Of a stretch of DNA of 45,221 nt, positions 19,172 to 28,417 are shown piece by piece. Numbering within the stretch: position 1 is the first letter of the stretch; every line of letters starts with the position of its first letter. Source of the DNA: Candidatus Celaenobacter antarcticus (GTDB taxonomy: Bacteria; Cloacimonadota; Cloacimonadia; JGIOTU-2); assembly GCA_030765865.1 (NCBI GenBank), contig JAVCDK010000098.1, positions 1 through 45,221 on the forward strand, written 5' to 3'. The notes under the pieces are model-generated. The model did not search any database. It saw nothing but the letters and a program-made list of their open reading frames with translations, and was not told the origin of the DNA. The position numbers and the translations under genes are program-made.

Positions 19172-22165
19172 ATGAAAATTATTCCGGTATTAGTGGTATG
19201 TGTACTTTTTTCTTCTTTACTATGTGGACAAACAATCTGGCAGGATGACGGAATCCCGATCCGTCAGGGTGTGAATATAGAATGGTATCGATCTGGAGCA
19301 TCGCTGAATGATGGCTCGGTAGTGTATGTATGGTCAGATACACGCCTGGGAGATCGTGACGTCTGGGGTCAGCATGTTGACGTGAATGGGAATCTTCTCT
19401 GGGGAGCTGATGGGATCATGATAAATGGTGAGATCAACAGGCAGGAAGATCCTGTTGTTATTAATACTGGAGATGGGGGAGCTATAGTCACATGGGTTGA
19501 TTTCAGAAATGAAGACGCCGGCGATGTGTATGCTCAAAAATTGGATGAGAACGGGAACCTTCTCTGGGATGAATCTGGTGTTCCTTTATGCCTTGCGTCT
19601 GATGTGCAGATATCACTTAATATTGTAAATGATGCAAATCAAGGTGCTTATGTAATTTGGCAGGATCATCGAAATCCAGGTGGAGTAGATATTTACGGTA
19701 CTCATATTAATGCTTCCGGTACGATTGTTGCAGGTTGGGATGCAAATGGAAATCCGATCGCTGCTCAAAATGGCGATCAGGACGGACATACTTTCTGGGA
19801 AGATGGATATGGCGGAGCTGTCGTTGCCTGGCATGACACAAGAGTTGCTACGAATGAAAACCTCTACATGCAAAGAATCGCTTCAGATGGCTCGTTGCTT
19901 TGGGATGCAGGTGGTACTCTTTTATGCGGTTCAACTGACACACAGAGTAACGTGAAAATGTGCTCTGATGGCACTGGAAATTTCATTTTTGCATGGAGAG
20001 ATAAACATAACGATGCTGACGGTGATATCATGGCAATGCGCGTAGATATCAATGGAAGTTTTTTATGGGCTGGCGATGTCCCGATATTCCAGGATGATAG
20101 CGTTCAAAAGGACCCGAGAATCACTGGATCATCAGATACTGGCGCTTTTGTGGCGTGGGTTGATTACCGTAATGATCCATACTCTTCAGATATTTATGCA
20201 CAAAAAATTGATGTGAGTGGAGCACTTCTCTGGACTGCTACAGGGCTTGCACTTTGTACTGCCCCGAATGATCAGCTCGAGCCGCGCCTTACAAATGATG
20301 CCAATGCCGGATGCTATTTTGTGTGGACAGATGGTCGCGATGGAGGGCATCCTCACGAAGATATTTATATGCAGCATGTAAGTGATATCGGTTCAATAGA
20401 ATGGGAAGCCAACGGCAAAATAATATGTAATGCATATGGTGAGCAATTTTCTCCGCTTCTCAGAGGTAATGGATCTGGAAAAGTTTACACTATATGGGGT
20501 GATAATAGAACCGGATCAACAGGACTTTATTTGCAAATACTGGATGGAGCAGGAACAGAATATATTACCACTAATGGAAAACCGATATATTACGGCTTGT
20601 GCGGAGATGCAAAAAATTATTCTCTGTTTGAAGCAGATGAAAAATCACTCATTCTGTGGGAAGATAGTAGAAGTCCTTATATTGGCAATCAATTATATAT
20701 GCAAGTACTTAGTGATGATGGTTCGGTGGATCTTCTGCTGAATGGAGAATCTCTAACTGATCCAACTGGATATGACCAGGAGAATGTTGAAGCTGTCTAT
20801 TCAGCTTCAGAAAATGAATTGGTTGCAGTGTGGGAGGAGAATAGATCAGGTTTCAAACAAATATTTGCACAGGCAGTAGATGATCAATGCAACTCTCTTT
20901 GGGCAAATACCGGTTTAGCTTTGGGTGAATATTTTGGTGAACAGCAAAATCCGAAAGTTTCATCAGTAACCGGTTCAAGATCAGTGGAATATTATACAGG
21001 ATGGTCGGATTATCGTGATTTTATGGATCCGGGAATCTACGGTCAAAAGGTTATTGATGGAGTGTTGCAATGGGATGATGAAGGTGTTGAGATCGTAAAC
21101 CGATCTGGTGAAGATAAACTAACTGATATTGTAGATTTGTATTATATCTTTCAAAGCGGAGCATGGAATGATCAGAATATTTATGTGAAGCTTATTGATA
21201 CCGACGGAAATACTGCAGCCGGATGGCCTGATGAAGGTATTGCCGTCTGCACCGCAACCGGGAATCAGGATAATGCAACCGGTGTGATCGTACCTGAGGG
21301 CTTGCTCGTGATCTGGGAAGACACCCGTGATAGTGTGCTTGCAGTATATGGGCAGATCGTAGCCAGTAACGGCTCAGTACTGTGGCAGGATAATGGTATT
21401 CCGATTGCTAATTATGACAACGACCAATCATCTCATGCATATATCTATGAGGATGAACTCTATGTTACGTGGGAAGATTTCCGAAACGGAATTGATTATA
21501 ATATTTTTGGGCAAAAGGTACAGACCTCGAACGGTGCCCTTCTCTGGAATCCTGATGCAGTAGCAATTGTTGATGTAGTCGGAGATCAAACCAGCCCGGC
21601 ACTCTCTATGATTGGAACTAATCTCTGCGTCCCCTGGCAGGATTTCCGTAATGGAACAAATTCGGATATATTCGGACAAAAAATTTCTTCAGATGGAAAT
21701 GTGCTCTGGGCAGCTGATTTGCCAATATGTACGGCAATTAAAAATCAGTCAGGACCTCTCACTGTTCCTTTTGATGATAATTATGCAAGTGTTATCTGGC
21801 AGGATGCGCGATCAAGCGGTAAAGCAGATATTTACAACATTTATGCCCAGAAAATAGAAATAAATGAAGTATCAATTGATGATCCTCACTATGAGAATAA
21901 TAATCTTATTGCACATTACCCAAATCCGATCAAAGGATCAGTATATTTTACTTTGAGAAATATTGCTCTAAATTCAAAAAGTACTCTTGATATCTTCAAT
22001 CTCAAAGGGCAACGGGTTTTTTCATATACATTTGATACTGGTCAGAGCGGCTTTGAGTGGAATACATGTGAAATAAATGGAACATCTGTTCCTAACGGTG
22101 TATATTTTTATAAATTTGTAAATAATGACAATTCATCAATAAATAAATTACTTATATTAAGGTAA
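19172..22165 (+). CDS. exported 16-repeat propeller-like protein with sorting domain
   Basis: AAGGAG at 19161-19166 gives a well-spaced start. After a signal peptide (ending LLCGQ) the protein has 16 copies of a unit of about 55-60 residues, with consensus W-x-D-x-R ... D-I-Y-A-Q-K-I-D-x-x-G-x-x-L-W ... G-x-x-I-C. Examples are TWVDFRNEDAGDVYAQKLD and PWQDFRNGTNSDIFGQKIS. Sixteen blades would make two or more beta-propellers. The sorting domain is at about 910-997 (HYPNPIKGSVYF). No catalytic motif is visible; carbohydrate or protein binding at the cell surface is plausible. It lies 11 nt after the C25 gene and 3 nt before the carboxypeptidase gene, so all three should be on one transcript. 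Confidence 0.85.
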   Translation: MKIIPVLVVCVLFSSLLCGQTIWQDDGIPIRQGVNIEWYRSGASLNDGSVVYVWSDTRLGDRDVWGQHVDVNGNLLWGADGIMINGEINRQEDPVVINTGDGGAIVTWVDFRNEDAGDVYAQKLDENGNLLWDESGVPLCLASDVQISLNIVNDANQGAYVIWQDHRNPGGVDIYGTHINASGTIVAGWDANGNPIAAQNGDQDGHTFWEDGYGGAVVAWHDTRVATNENLYMQRIASDGSLLWDAGGTLLCGSTDTQSNVKMCSDGTGNFIFAWRDKHNDADGDIMAMRVDINGSFLWAGDVPIFQDDSVQKDPRITGSSDTGAFVAWVDYRNDPYSSDIYAQKIDVSGALLWTATGLALCTAPNDQLEPRLTNDANAGCYFVWTDGRDGGHPHEDIYMQHVSDIGSIEWEANGKIICNAYGEQFSPLLRGNGSGKVYTIWGDNRTGSTGLYLQILDGAGTEYITTNGKPIYYGLCGDAKNYSLFEADEKSLILWEDSRSPYIGNQLYMQVLSDDGSVDLLLNGESLTDPTGYDQENVEAVYSASENELVAVWEENRSGFKQIFAQAVDDQCNSLWANTGLALGEYFGEQQNPKVSSVTGSRSVEYYTGWSDYRDFMDPGIYGQKVIDGVLQWDDEGVEIVNRSGEDKLTDIVDLYYIFQSGAWNDQNIYVKLIDTDGNTAAGWPDEGIAVCTATGNQDNATGVIVPEGLLVIWEDTRDSVLAVYGQIVASNGSVLWQDNGIPIANYDNDQSSHAYIYEDELYVTWEDFRNGIDYNIFGQKVQTSNGALLWNPDAVAIVDVVGDQTSPALSMIGTNLCVPWQDFRNGTNSDIFGQKISSDGNVLWAADLPICTAIKNQSGPLTVPFDDNYASVIWQDARSSGKADIYNIYAQKIEINEVSIDDPHYENNNLIAHYPNPIKGSVYFTLRNIALNSKSTLDIFNLKGQRVFSYTFDTGQSGFEWNTCEINGTSVPNGVYFYKFVNNDNSSINKLLILR

Positions 22166-22168
22166 ATC

Positions 22169-24436
22169 ATGAAAAAATATTGTTTCCTGGTGCTATTGTT
22201 TTTTGTTGCTATACCTTTATCTGCACAGGTTGCGCTTCCATCGAGGTATCATACCTATGATGAGATCAAAGCTGAATTGGATTCCCTTCAGCTTGAGTAT
22301 CCTGATCTTGTATTTGTAGATTCTATCGGAGTCACAAAAACGGATTCATTACCGATTTGGGCTGTAAAACTTTCTGATAATGCTATTGATGATGAAGATG
22401 AACCAGCAGTTCTGTATGTGGGGCAATGTCATGCTGAGGAGATCCTGGGCGTAGAGATCACAATGTATATGATCAATGAGATACTTGGGCATTTTTATCA
22501 AACTCCTTATTCGATCTGGCTGAGTGAACTGGAAATATGGTTTATTCCTTCGATCAATCCGGAGGGATTACAGGTTGTAATGGATGGATGGGATACTGCT
22601 TTCAGAAAAAATAAACGAGATAATAATCTCAATGGGATTTTTGATTTCCAACCAGGTCCGGGTCATGATATAGACGGCGTCGATCCGAATAGAAATTATT
22701 CCTATAACTGGGTTCACGGAGATACTTTATACGAGCCAAGTGGAGAAGAGCGGTACGATTATTACAGAGGTCCTTATCCATTTTCAGAAGGTGGTACAGA
22801 AGCTGTAAAATGTCTCGCAAAAGAACAGCAATTCCTCTATTCGATCAACTGGCATTCCTCACGCACAGGGAATTTTTCTGAGAAGGTTTTCTATTCATGG
22901 GAATGGGATGGTTTTAAACAGTCACCGGATTTTGACTTCAATAAAATAATTGGTGAAACGGTCGCATCACTAATAGAGACAGAGGATGGTACAGGTCATT
23001 ATGAGCCATCACCTTCCCGCGGGCGAAAAGGAAATGCGCACGATTGGTTTTATAATACATTCGGCACTGTGCAGCTACTCATCGAGTGTGGAACAGAGAA
23101 TCTACAGCCAAATGCCGCACTTGTAGATGATACCTGCGAACGCTGTAAGATCGGTGCTTACTGGATGATGAACCGAGTACTTGGCTGTCAAACTGATGCA
23201 GCTATGCTGACAGGTCATATCGAGGATGCTCAAACGGGTTTGCCTGTTCGAGCTGAAGTGTACGTAAACGATCATGATATTGTGAGTTTTACTCCAAGAA
23301 TTTCAGATGAATTATACGGGCGTTACTGGCGGTTGCTCGAACCGGGCACATATTCTGTTACATATAGAAAAAAAGGATACCAGGATACAACACTCACAAA
23401 TGTAACTATTAATAATTCAACCTGCACGATCAAAGATGTTGTCCTTGAACCGCTTCAAGAACTCACAGTTGCAGGCAGTATTCATAATAATGGCACACCA
23501 ATGCAGTGCGATGTTATCCTTAATGATGGCTATTTTGCAGATACTTTATCACTGAATGGAATTTTTAGTTTTAATTATTATGTTAGAACCTATCAAGCAT
23601 CCTTTTTTACACAGGGATATGTTCCACAGGTAATAGAACTTACTATTGAAAACGGCATGGATGCTCTGGATATAAATTTTCAACCTGAAGTAGTTGTTTT
23701 CGAGGAAAACTGGGAATCGGGAATGGATGGCTGGAATGCTCAAGATTATTGGTGCCTGTACCTCGAATCCTATGAAGGCAGTTTTGCCTTGCGCGATAAT
23801 GGTGACCGATTTTATCATAATGGTTTTGAATCTACGATAAAAACGAGTTCATCCATAAATCTGAATGGTGTGAATGACGATCTCGCTCTCACATTCTGGC
23901 ACAAATATCACACTGAATGGGAGTTTGACAGCTGCTTTGTGGAGATATCATCAAATAATCAGGATTGGACTGTACTTGCTTCATATTCCGGTGTGCAGCA
24001 GGATTGGCAGCAGGCAATAATTCCTTTGCATGATTGGATCGATACACACAGCTACCTGCGTTTCCGAATACAAACCGATTCTTATCTGAGTGATCCCGGT
24101 TGGCTTGTAGATAATATTTCATTGATCTCATCACACGGAAATGGTGATCCTCAAACTCCGGATTATGTTCTGCATCAGAACAAACCGAATCCTTTCAGGT
24201 TCATTACTTTTTTCCCGTATGAAGTTAAGAATCCTCATAATGAGAAGCTTACACTTTCACTTTTCAATATTAAGGGACAGCTTATTCGCTATTATGAATT
24301 AGATGAAAATATCTCAATGGTTTCATGGGATGGAAAGAATGCACGTGGTCGTGAAGTCGGCTCAGGTATCTATTTCTATCAGCTCAAAGCAGACAGCAGG
24401 GTCATACAGACAAAAAAGTGTTTGTTTTATAAATGA
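22169..24436 (+). CDS. M14 zinc carboxypeptidase with regulatory, jelly-roll and sorting domains
   Basis: Signal peptide 1-19 (ending PLSAQ). M14 catalytic domain at about 25-345: zinc ligands H88 and E91 (QCHAEE) and H229 (NWHSS), substrate-binding DPNRNYSYNW, and catalytic Glu306 in LLIECGTE. A carboxypeptidase-regulatory-like Ig domain follows at about 348-430 (GHIEDAQTGLPVRAEV), then a second short Ig-like domain, a MAM-like module (about 510-655, ENWESGMDGWN) and the sorting domain (about 668-755, NKPNPFRF). It should trim C-terminal residues from peptides outside the cell, complementing the C25 endopeptidases encoded upstream. It starts 3 nt after the preceding stop, so translation is probably coupled. 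Confidence 0.93.
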   Translation: MKKYCFLVLLFFVAIPLSAQVALPSRYHTYDEIKAELDSLQLEYPDLVFVDSIGVTKTDSLPIWAVKLSDNAIDDEDEPAVLYVGQCHAEEILGVEITMYMINEILGHFYQTPYSIWLSELEIWFIPSINPEGLQVVMDGWDTAFRKNKRDNNLNGIFDFQPGPGHDIDGVDPNRNYSYNWVHGDTLYEPSGEERYDYYRGPYPFSEGGTEAVKCLAKEQQFLYSINWHSSRTGNFSEKVFYSWEWDGFKQSPDFDFNKIIGETVASLIETEDGTGHYEPSPSRGRKGNAHDWFYNTFGTVQLLIECGTENLQPNAALVDDTCERCKIGAYWMMNRVLGCQTDAAMLTGHIEDAQTGLPVRAEVYVNDHDIVSFTPRISDELYGRYWRLLEPGTYSVTYRKKGYQDTTLTNVTINNSTCTIKDVVLEPLQELTVAGSIHNNGTPMQCDVILNDGYFADTLSLNGIFSFNYYVRTYQASFFTQGYVPQVIELTIENGMDALDINFQPEVVVFEENWESGMDGWNAQDYWCLYLESYEGSFALRDNGDRFYHNGFESTIKTSSSINLNGVNDDLALTFWHKYHTEWEFDSCFVEISSNNQDWTVLASYSGVQQDWQQAIIPLHDWIDTHSYLRFRIQTDSYLSDPGWLVDNISLISSHGNGDPQTPDYVLHQNKPNPFRFITFFPYEVKNPHNEKLTLSLFNIKGQLIRYYELDENISMVSWDGKNARGREVGSGIYFYQLKADSRVIQTKKCLFYK

Positions 24437-24621
24437 ATAGACTAAAGTTGTGTAATTGTAATGATAAATCTTCTAACTTTATTTTTTAAAACCACACTGT
24501 GCTGTCCCGGTATAGTGAGGTTAGGGATGATGAATAAAATGATAAATTTATGGATAAACAATGAAACTCTGGATCAAAATTGTGATCAGCGGAAAATGTG
24601 GAAGTAAGCATTCTTTTAATT

Positions 24622-25947
24622 ATGAAAAGAAAGAGTGCGAAAGTGATCAAGTGCAGAATTACTGCGTTAATAATACTTTTATTGTTTTTCATCATTCAAG
24701 CAGTATATGCATCTGATCATTTCAAAATTGAACCCGATTTAATTAATTTCGGCTTTGTTCCAATCGAAACTGGTGTAATAAAACAAGTAACCATAAAGAA
24801 TAATACCGATTCAACAATAACTGATCTATCAATTACTATTCCGGATTCCCTTCTGTCGTATTATAAATGTGAAAGCTTGCCTAATACAATCGAACATCAA
24901 GATTCAATAACTATTCACATTTCATTTTGCTGTCATGAAATGTTTGTTACATGCGAAGGATTAATTTACATAGAATACATGATTGGTGTAAATTCGTTTA
25001 CAGATATAATAGAAGTACATGGAGAACCAGCCCTGAAAAGAGGTTGGAATTGGATTTCATTCCCAAAACTGAACAGAAGGAGCAATCAAGGAACGGAAAT
25101 ATCCGCTATACTAAAACCACTCAAACCCTTTGCCCGGATCGTTCTGTGTAAGGGAGGGGTAATGGAATCTATTGAAAACACATGGACACACATGGGATTG
25201 TTTTATTATGACGATACCGCGTTTATAAAACTGAGAATGCTTGGCGGCAATGAAAATGTATATCCCTTTGAACTGAAAGAAGATTCTTTGTCTTTGATTC
25301 CTGCAGACACTGCTTTAGATCTCAATAAAGGATACAACTGGATTGGCTACTGGCTTCCTGAAAGCCAGAAATTACGAACAGCTTTCGGAACACATTGGGA
25401 TAAAGTACATGCAATAAAGGCGGAGGGTTGGTTCTACATTAATCAAAAATTTTATGCAAATGATTATAGCATCATCTTTAATCTGCCAGCAAATCAGGAT
25501 CGATTGCTCCATTATGGAAGAGGGTATGTGGTCATCATGAAGGAACCCGTGAAGGGATTTTATTGGACCAATACCACAGAAAACAGAACACAAGAGCTGC
25601 TTTGTAAAAAATCATCCTATTTTGCATATCAAGAAGAAGCAAACTATGAAGTGGTTGATGTGATCAACATTCCGGAAAATGCAGAAGAACTGGGTGCCTT
25701 TAACGCTGATGGTGTGTGCATTGGTGCTGGTATTGTAAACGAATCTCATGCTGCACAAATACTTGTGTACCCTTGTGATACAAAAATTGATACTGAAGAT
25801 ATCTTTTTCAAACTGAAATATTACGATGAAACCGACCTACACCTTATAGAATACCTTCTCTTCGATAATTCTGACAAGAAGTTTGTTGACAAAAAATTAC
25901 ATGTGAATACACAGGTTTACAATATAATAAAGATGTGCAATGGATAA
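24622..25947 (+). CDS. exported protein of unknown function, ASH-like domain, no sorting domain
   Basis: ATG 24622 (MKRKSAKV) is preferred; an in-frame GTG at 24598 would add eight residues. It has a signal peptide with a long hydrophobic run ending AVYAS, then an ASH/HYDIN-like Ig domain at about 25-120 (IEPDLINFGFVPIETG). Two segments resemble each other, GWNWISFPKL and GYNWIGYWLP, both followed by Glu/Lys-rich strands; this W-N-W-I-S-F-type motif is common in exported FCB proteins. The C-terminus ends without the N-P-F/W-D-G sorting module found in its neighbours, so it may use another route or be held by a partner. A 185-bp AT-rich gap with no visible gene separates it from the M14 gene. 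Function not recognised. Confidence 0.7.
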   Translation: MKRKSAKVIKCRITALIILLLFFIIQAVYASDHFKIEPDLINFGFVPIETGVIKQVTIKNNTDSTITDLSITIPDSLLSYYKCESLPNTIEHQDSITIHISFCCHEMFVTCEGLIYIEYMIGVNSFTDIIEVHGEPALKRGWNWISFPKLNRRSNQGTEISAILKPLKPFARIVLCKGGVMESIENTWTHMGLFYYDDTAFIKLRMLGGNENVYPFELKEDSLSLIPADTALDLNKGYNWIGYWLPESQKLRTAFGTHWDKVHAIKAEGWFYINQKFYANDYSIIFNLPANQDRLLHYGRGYVVIMKEPVKGFYWTNTTENRTQELLCKKSSYFAYQEEANYEVVDVINIPENAEELGAFNADGVCIGAGIVNESHAAQILVYPCDTKIDTEDIFFKLKYYDETDLHLIEYLLFDNSDKKFVDKKLHVNTQVYNIIKMCNG

Positions 25948-25978
25948 TAGTTCATTTAATAAATCCGGAGGTATAGTT

Positions 25979-28267
25979 ATGAAATCAATTATTCTTTTTG
26001 CTGTACTAATCCTGTTAGGGCAAACTCTTTTTGCAACAACCCACATAGTATCCCTCGATGGTACCGGAGACTTTACAGTTATCCAGGATGGTATTGATGC
26101 AGCTTCAAACGGTGATACTGTTTTAGTGTATCCAGGAACGTATTATGAAAATATTAATTACAATGGAAAAAACATAACGGTTGCCAGTCTTTACCTCACC
26201 ACACAAATAGATTCATTTGTTAAGACAACAATAATAGATGGGAATCAAAATGGAAGTGTGGTGAAAGCAATAAACGGGGAAGATGATACAGCGATGCTCT
26301 GTGGTTTTACTATTCAGAATGGTTCTGGTACTATTGATCAGTATGATTATCTTGAAGGAGGAGGAATAAACCTTCATGATAGTTTTCTCATTATTAACAA
26401 TTGTGCTATAATTAATAATTCAGCAGGATATGGAGGCGGTGTTTTCATTGGTTCATCATATAATGGATATTGCTGTCCCACATTAAAAGGATGCAAGATT
26501 GAATCAAATCATGCATTTTTATATGGAGGTGGGATTTTTATTTCATATTTCTCTTCAGTAACATTTGATCAGAATGAATTATGTAATATATATTTTAATA
26601 CCGGCGCTGCTGGTTCGGATATATGTAGAGGAGGATCCGATTGTGAACCTATACATGTATATGTAGATACCTTCACAGTAATAGAACCGGATGCGTTCTT
26701 CTTTTCAGATTTTGTTGGATCAACTTTGGAAATACAACATGCAAAGGTTACTCCTCAGAATCAAGATCTTTATGTATCTCCGGCTGGTGATAATAATAAT
26801 TCCGGGTTGAGTGAAAACGATCCACTTAAGAACATATATATGGCGCTCATAAAGATCGCTTCGGATAGCAATCATCCGAATACCATACATATAGCTGAAG
26901 GAACCTATTCTCCTTCAATGACGGGTGAAAAATATCCTCTCAATCTAAGAAGCTATATAACCTTTAAAGGAGTAGGGAAAGAAGAAACGACTTTAGATGC
27001 TGATGAACTATCATGTATATTCTACGATTATGATTACCAGCGGAATTACACAATTCGGGATATGAGAGTAATCAATGGAAAAAAAATATCTGGAGGAGCA
27101 ATTAATTTTTTTCAACCAAGAGGTACAGTAATAGAAAACGTAAGATTTGAAAATAATATAAGTCCGGAGGGCTATGGACGTTCTGTTATTGCATCATCTT
27201 ACCTGAGCGCTTTCATTCTTGATTCTACAAGTGTCTTAATAAAGGATGTTGAAGTAGTAAACAATCAGGGTGGTAGAGCAATAGCGCTGGGTCCTTTTGA
27301 ATATACAAGAATTGAGAATACAATAATTAAAGGAAACATTCCAAATTATTCAGCAGATGATTGGCAGGCTGGAGGATTGATAATCGGAGGGCATTCACAT
27401 TATGAGGACAGATGGTATGCAGAAGTGGTAAATACGGAGATTACTGAAAATGTTAATCAAACGACAGACTGGCCAAATTCTGCTTCAGCTCTGTATGTAA
27501 TGAATAGACAGAATGCATTATTCGTAAATTGCACAATCGGTAATAACACTGCACCCGCTAGTGGACAAGGTGTGGGCATATCAAGAGGCTCGAATGTCGG
27601 TTTTTATAACTGTATTATTTATGGCGATGATCCAAGGGAGATGTTGGTTGACGGGAGTAATATTTCCAATACGGTAACTTTCCAAAACACCTTATTGGAA
27701 GGTGGGCAATGGGATATAACTGTGCTGGGGACAAATACTCTTAACTGGCTGGACGGCAACCTCGATACGAATCCTTTATGGGAAGGTATTGGAGAGTATC
27801 CTTATTATCTTTCGTCCAATTCGCCCTGTATCGATGCAGGAACTCTTGATTTACCGGACAGTATAGAAATCCCTTTATACGATCTTGCGGGAAATCCGCG
27901 AATTTATGGGAATATAATAGATATGGGCGCCTACGAATGGCAGGGATATGGAATCGACGATGTCCCGCATTTTCCAGACGAGATAATTACATTTAAGAAT
28001 AGCCCTAATCCATTCAAGGATTATACAAAGATTTTATGCAGTATCAAAGATGTTTTAGAATTTTCAAAAATAAAGATAAGCATATATAATTCAAAGGGAC
28101 AATTGATCAGAACTTTTTCAGAGGATAATTATGATCTTTCACCTTATACGGAGATTTATTGGGACGGTACAGATGAGAAGGGAAAGCAGGTTGCACCCGG
28201 TGCTTATTTCTATAAGTTGGTGTATAATGGGAATGCGGTGGTGAGGAAGATGGTTCGCCTACATTAG
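25979..28267 (+). CDS. exported right-handed beta-helix (pectin-lyase-like) protein with sorting domain
   Basis: The start at 25979 is fixed by a strong GGAGG at 25967-25971 and by the signal peptide it opens (MKSIILFAVLILLGQTLFA). An upstream in-frame ATG at 25940 overlaps the previous gene and lacks this. Residues about 20-680 contain two pectin-lyase-like segments. Each begins with a DUF1565-type start (GDFTVIQDGIDAASNGDTV and a DLYVSPAGDNNNSG segment), followed by N-rich parallel-helix rungs. A D-x-G-A-Y-E-W turn ends the solenoid and the sorting domain follows at about 672-762 (SPNPFKDYTK). It probably binds or cleaves polysaccharide, but no catalytic residues can be assigned. Confidence 0.83.
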   Translation: MKSIILFAVLILLGQTLFATTHIVSLDGTGDFTVIQDGIDAASNGDTVLVYPGTYYENINYNGKNITVASLYLTTQIDSFVKTTIIDGNQNGSVVKAINGEDDTAMLCGFTIQNGSGTIDQYDYLEGGGINLHDSFLIINNCAIINNSAGYGGGVFIGSSYNGYCCPTLKGCKIESNHAFLYGGGIFISYFSSVTFDQNELCNIYFNTGAAGSDICRGGSDCEPIHVYVDTFTVIEPDAFFFSDFVGSTLEIQHAKVTPQNQDLYVSPAGDNNNSGLSENDPLKNIYMALIKIASDSNHPNTIHIAEGTYSPSMTGEKYPLNLRSYITFKGVGKEETTLDADELSCIFYDYDYQRNYTIRDMRVINGKKISGGAINFFQPRGTVIENVRFENNISPEGYGRSVIASSYLSAFILDSTSVLIKDVEVVNNQGGRAIALGPFEYTRIENTIIKGNIPNYSADDWQAGGLIIGGHSHYEDRWYAEVVNTEITENVNQTTDWPNSASALYVMNRQNALFVNCTIGNNTAPASGQGVGISRGSNVGFYNCIIYGDDPREMLVDGSNISNTVTFQNTLLEGGQWDITVLGTNTLNWLDGNLDTNPLWEGIGEYPYYLSSNSPCIDAGTLDLPDSIEIPLYDLAGNPRIYGNIIDMGAYEWQGYGIDDVPHFPDEIITFKNSPNPFKDYTKILCSIKDVLEFSKIKISIYNSKGQLIRTFSEDNYDLSPYTEIYWDGTDEKGKQVAPGAYFYKLVYNGNAVVRKMVRLH

Positions 28268-28417
28268 CACTCCGGCGTAACAGGTCAAGCTTCGCTAATT
28301 ACTGCGTGATAGACCGAGAAAAATCGAAGAAAAATATTTAACAAAAATTAGAGAAATAGTTTACATTAATTACTCATCAAAATAAAAGAGAATAATATTT
28401 CAAAAATAGGAACAACT

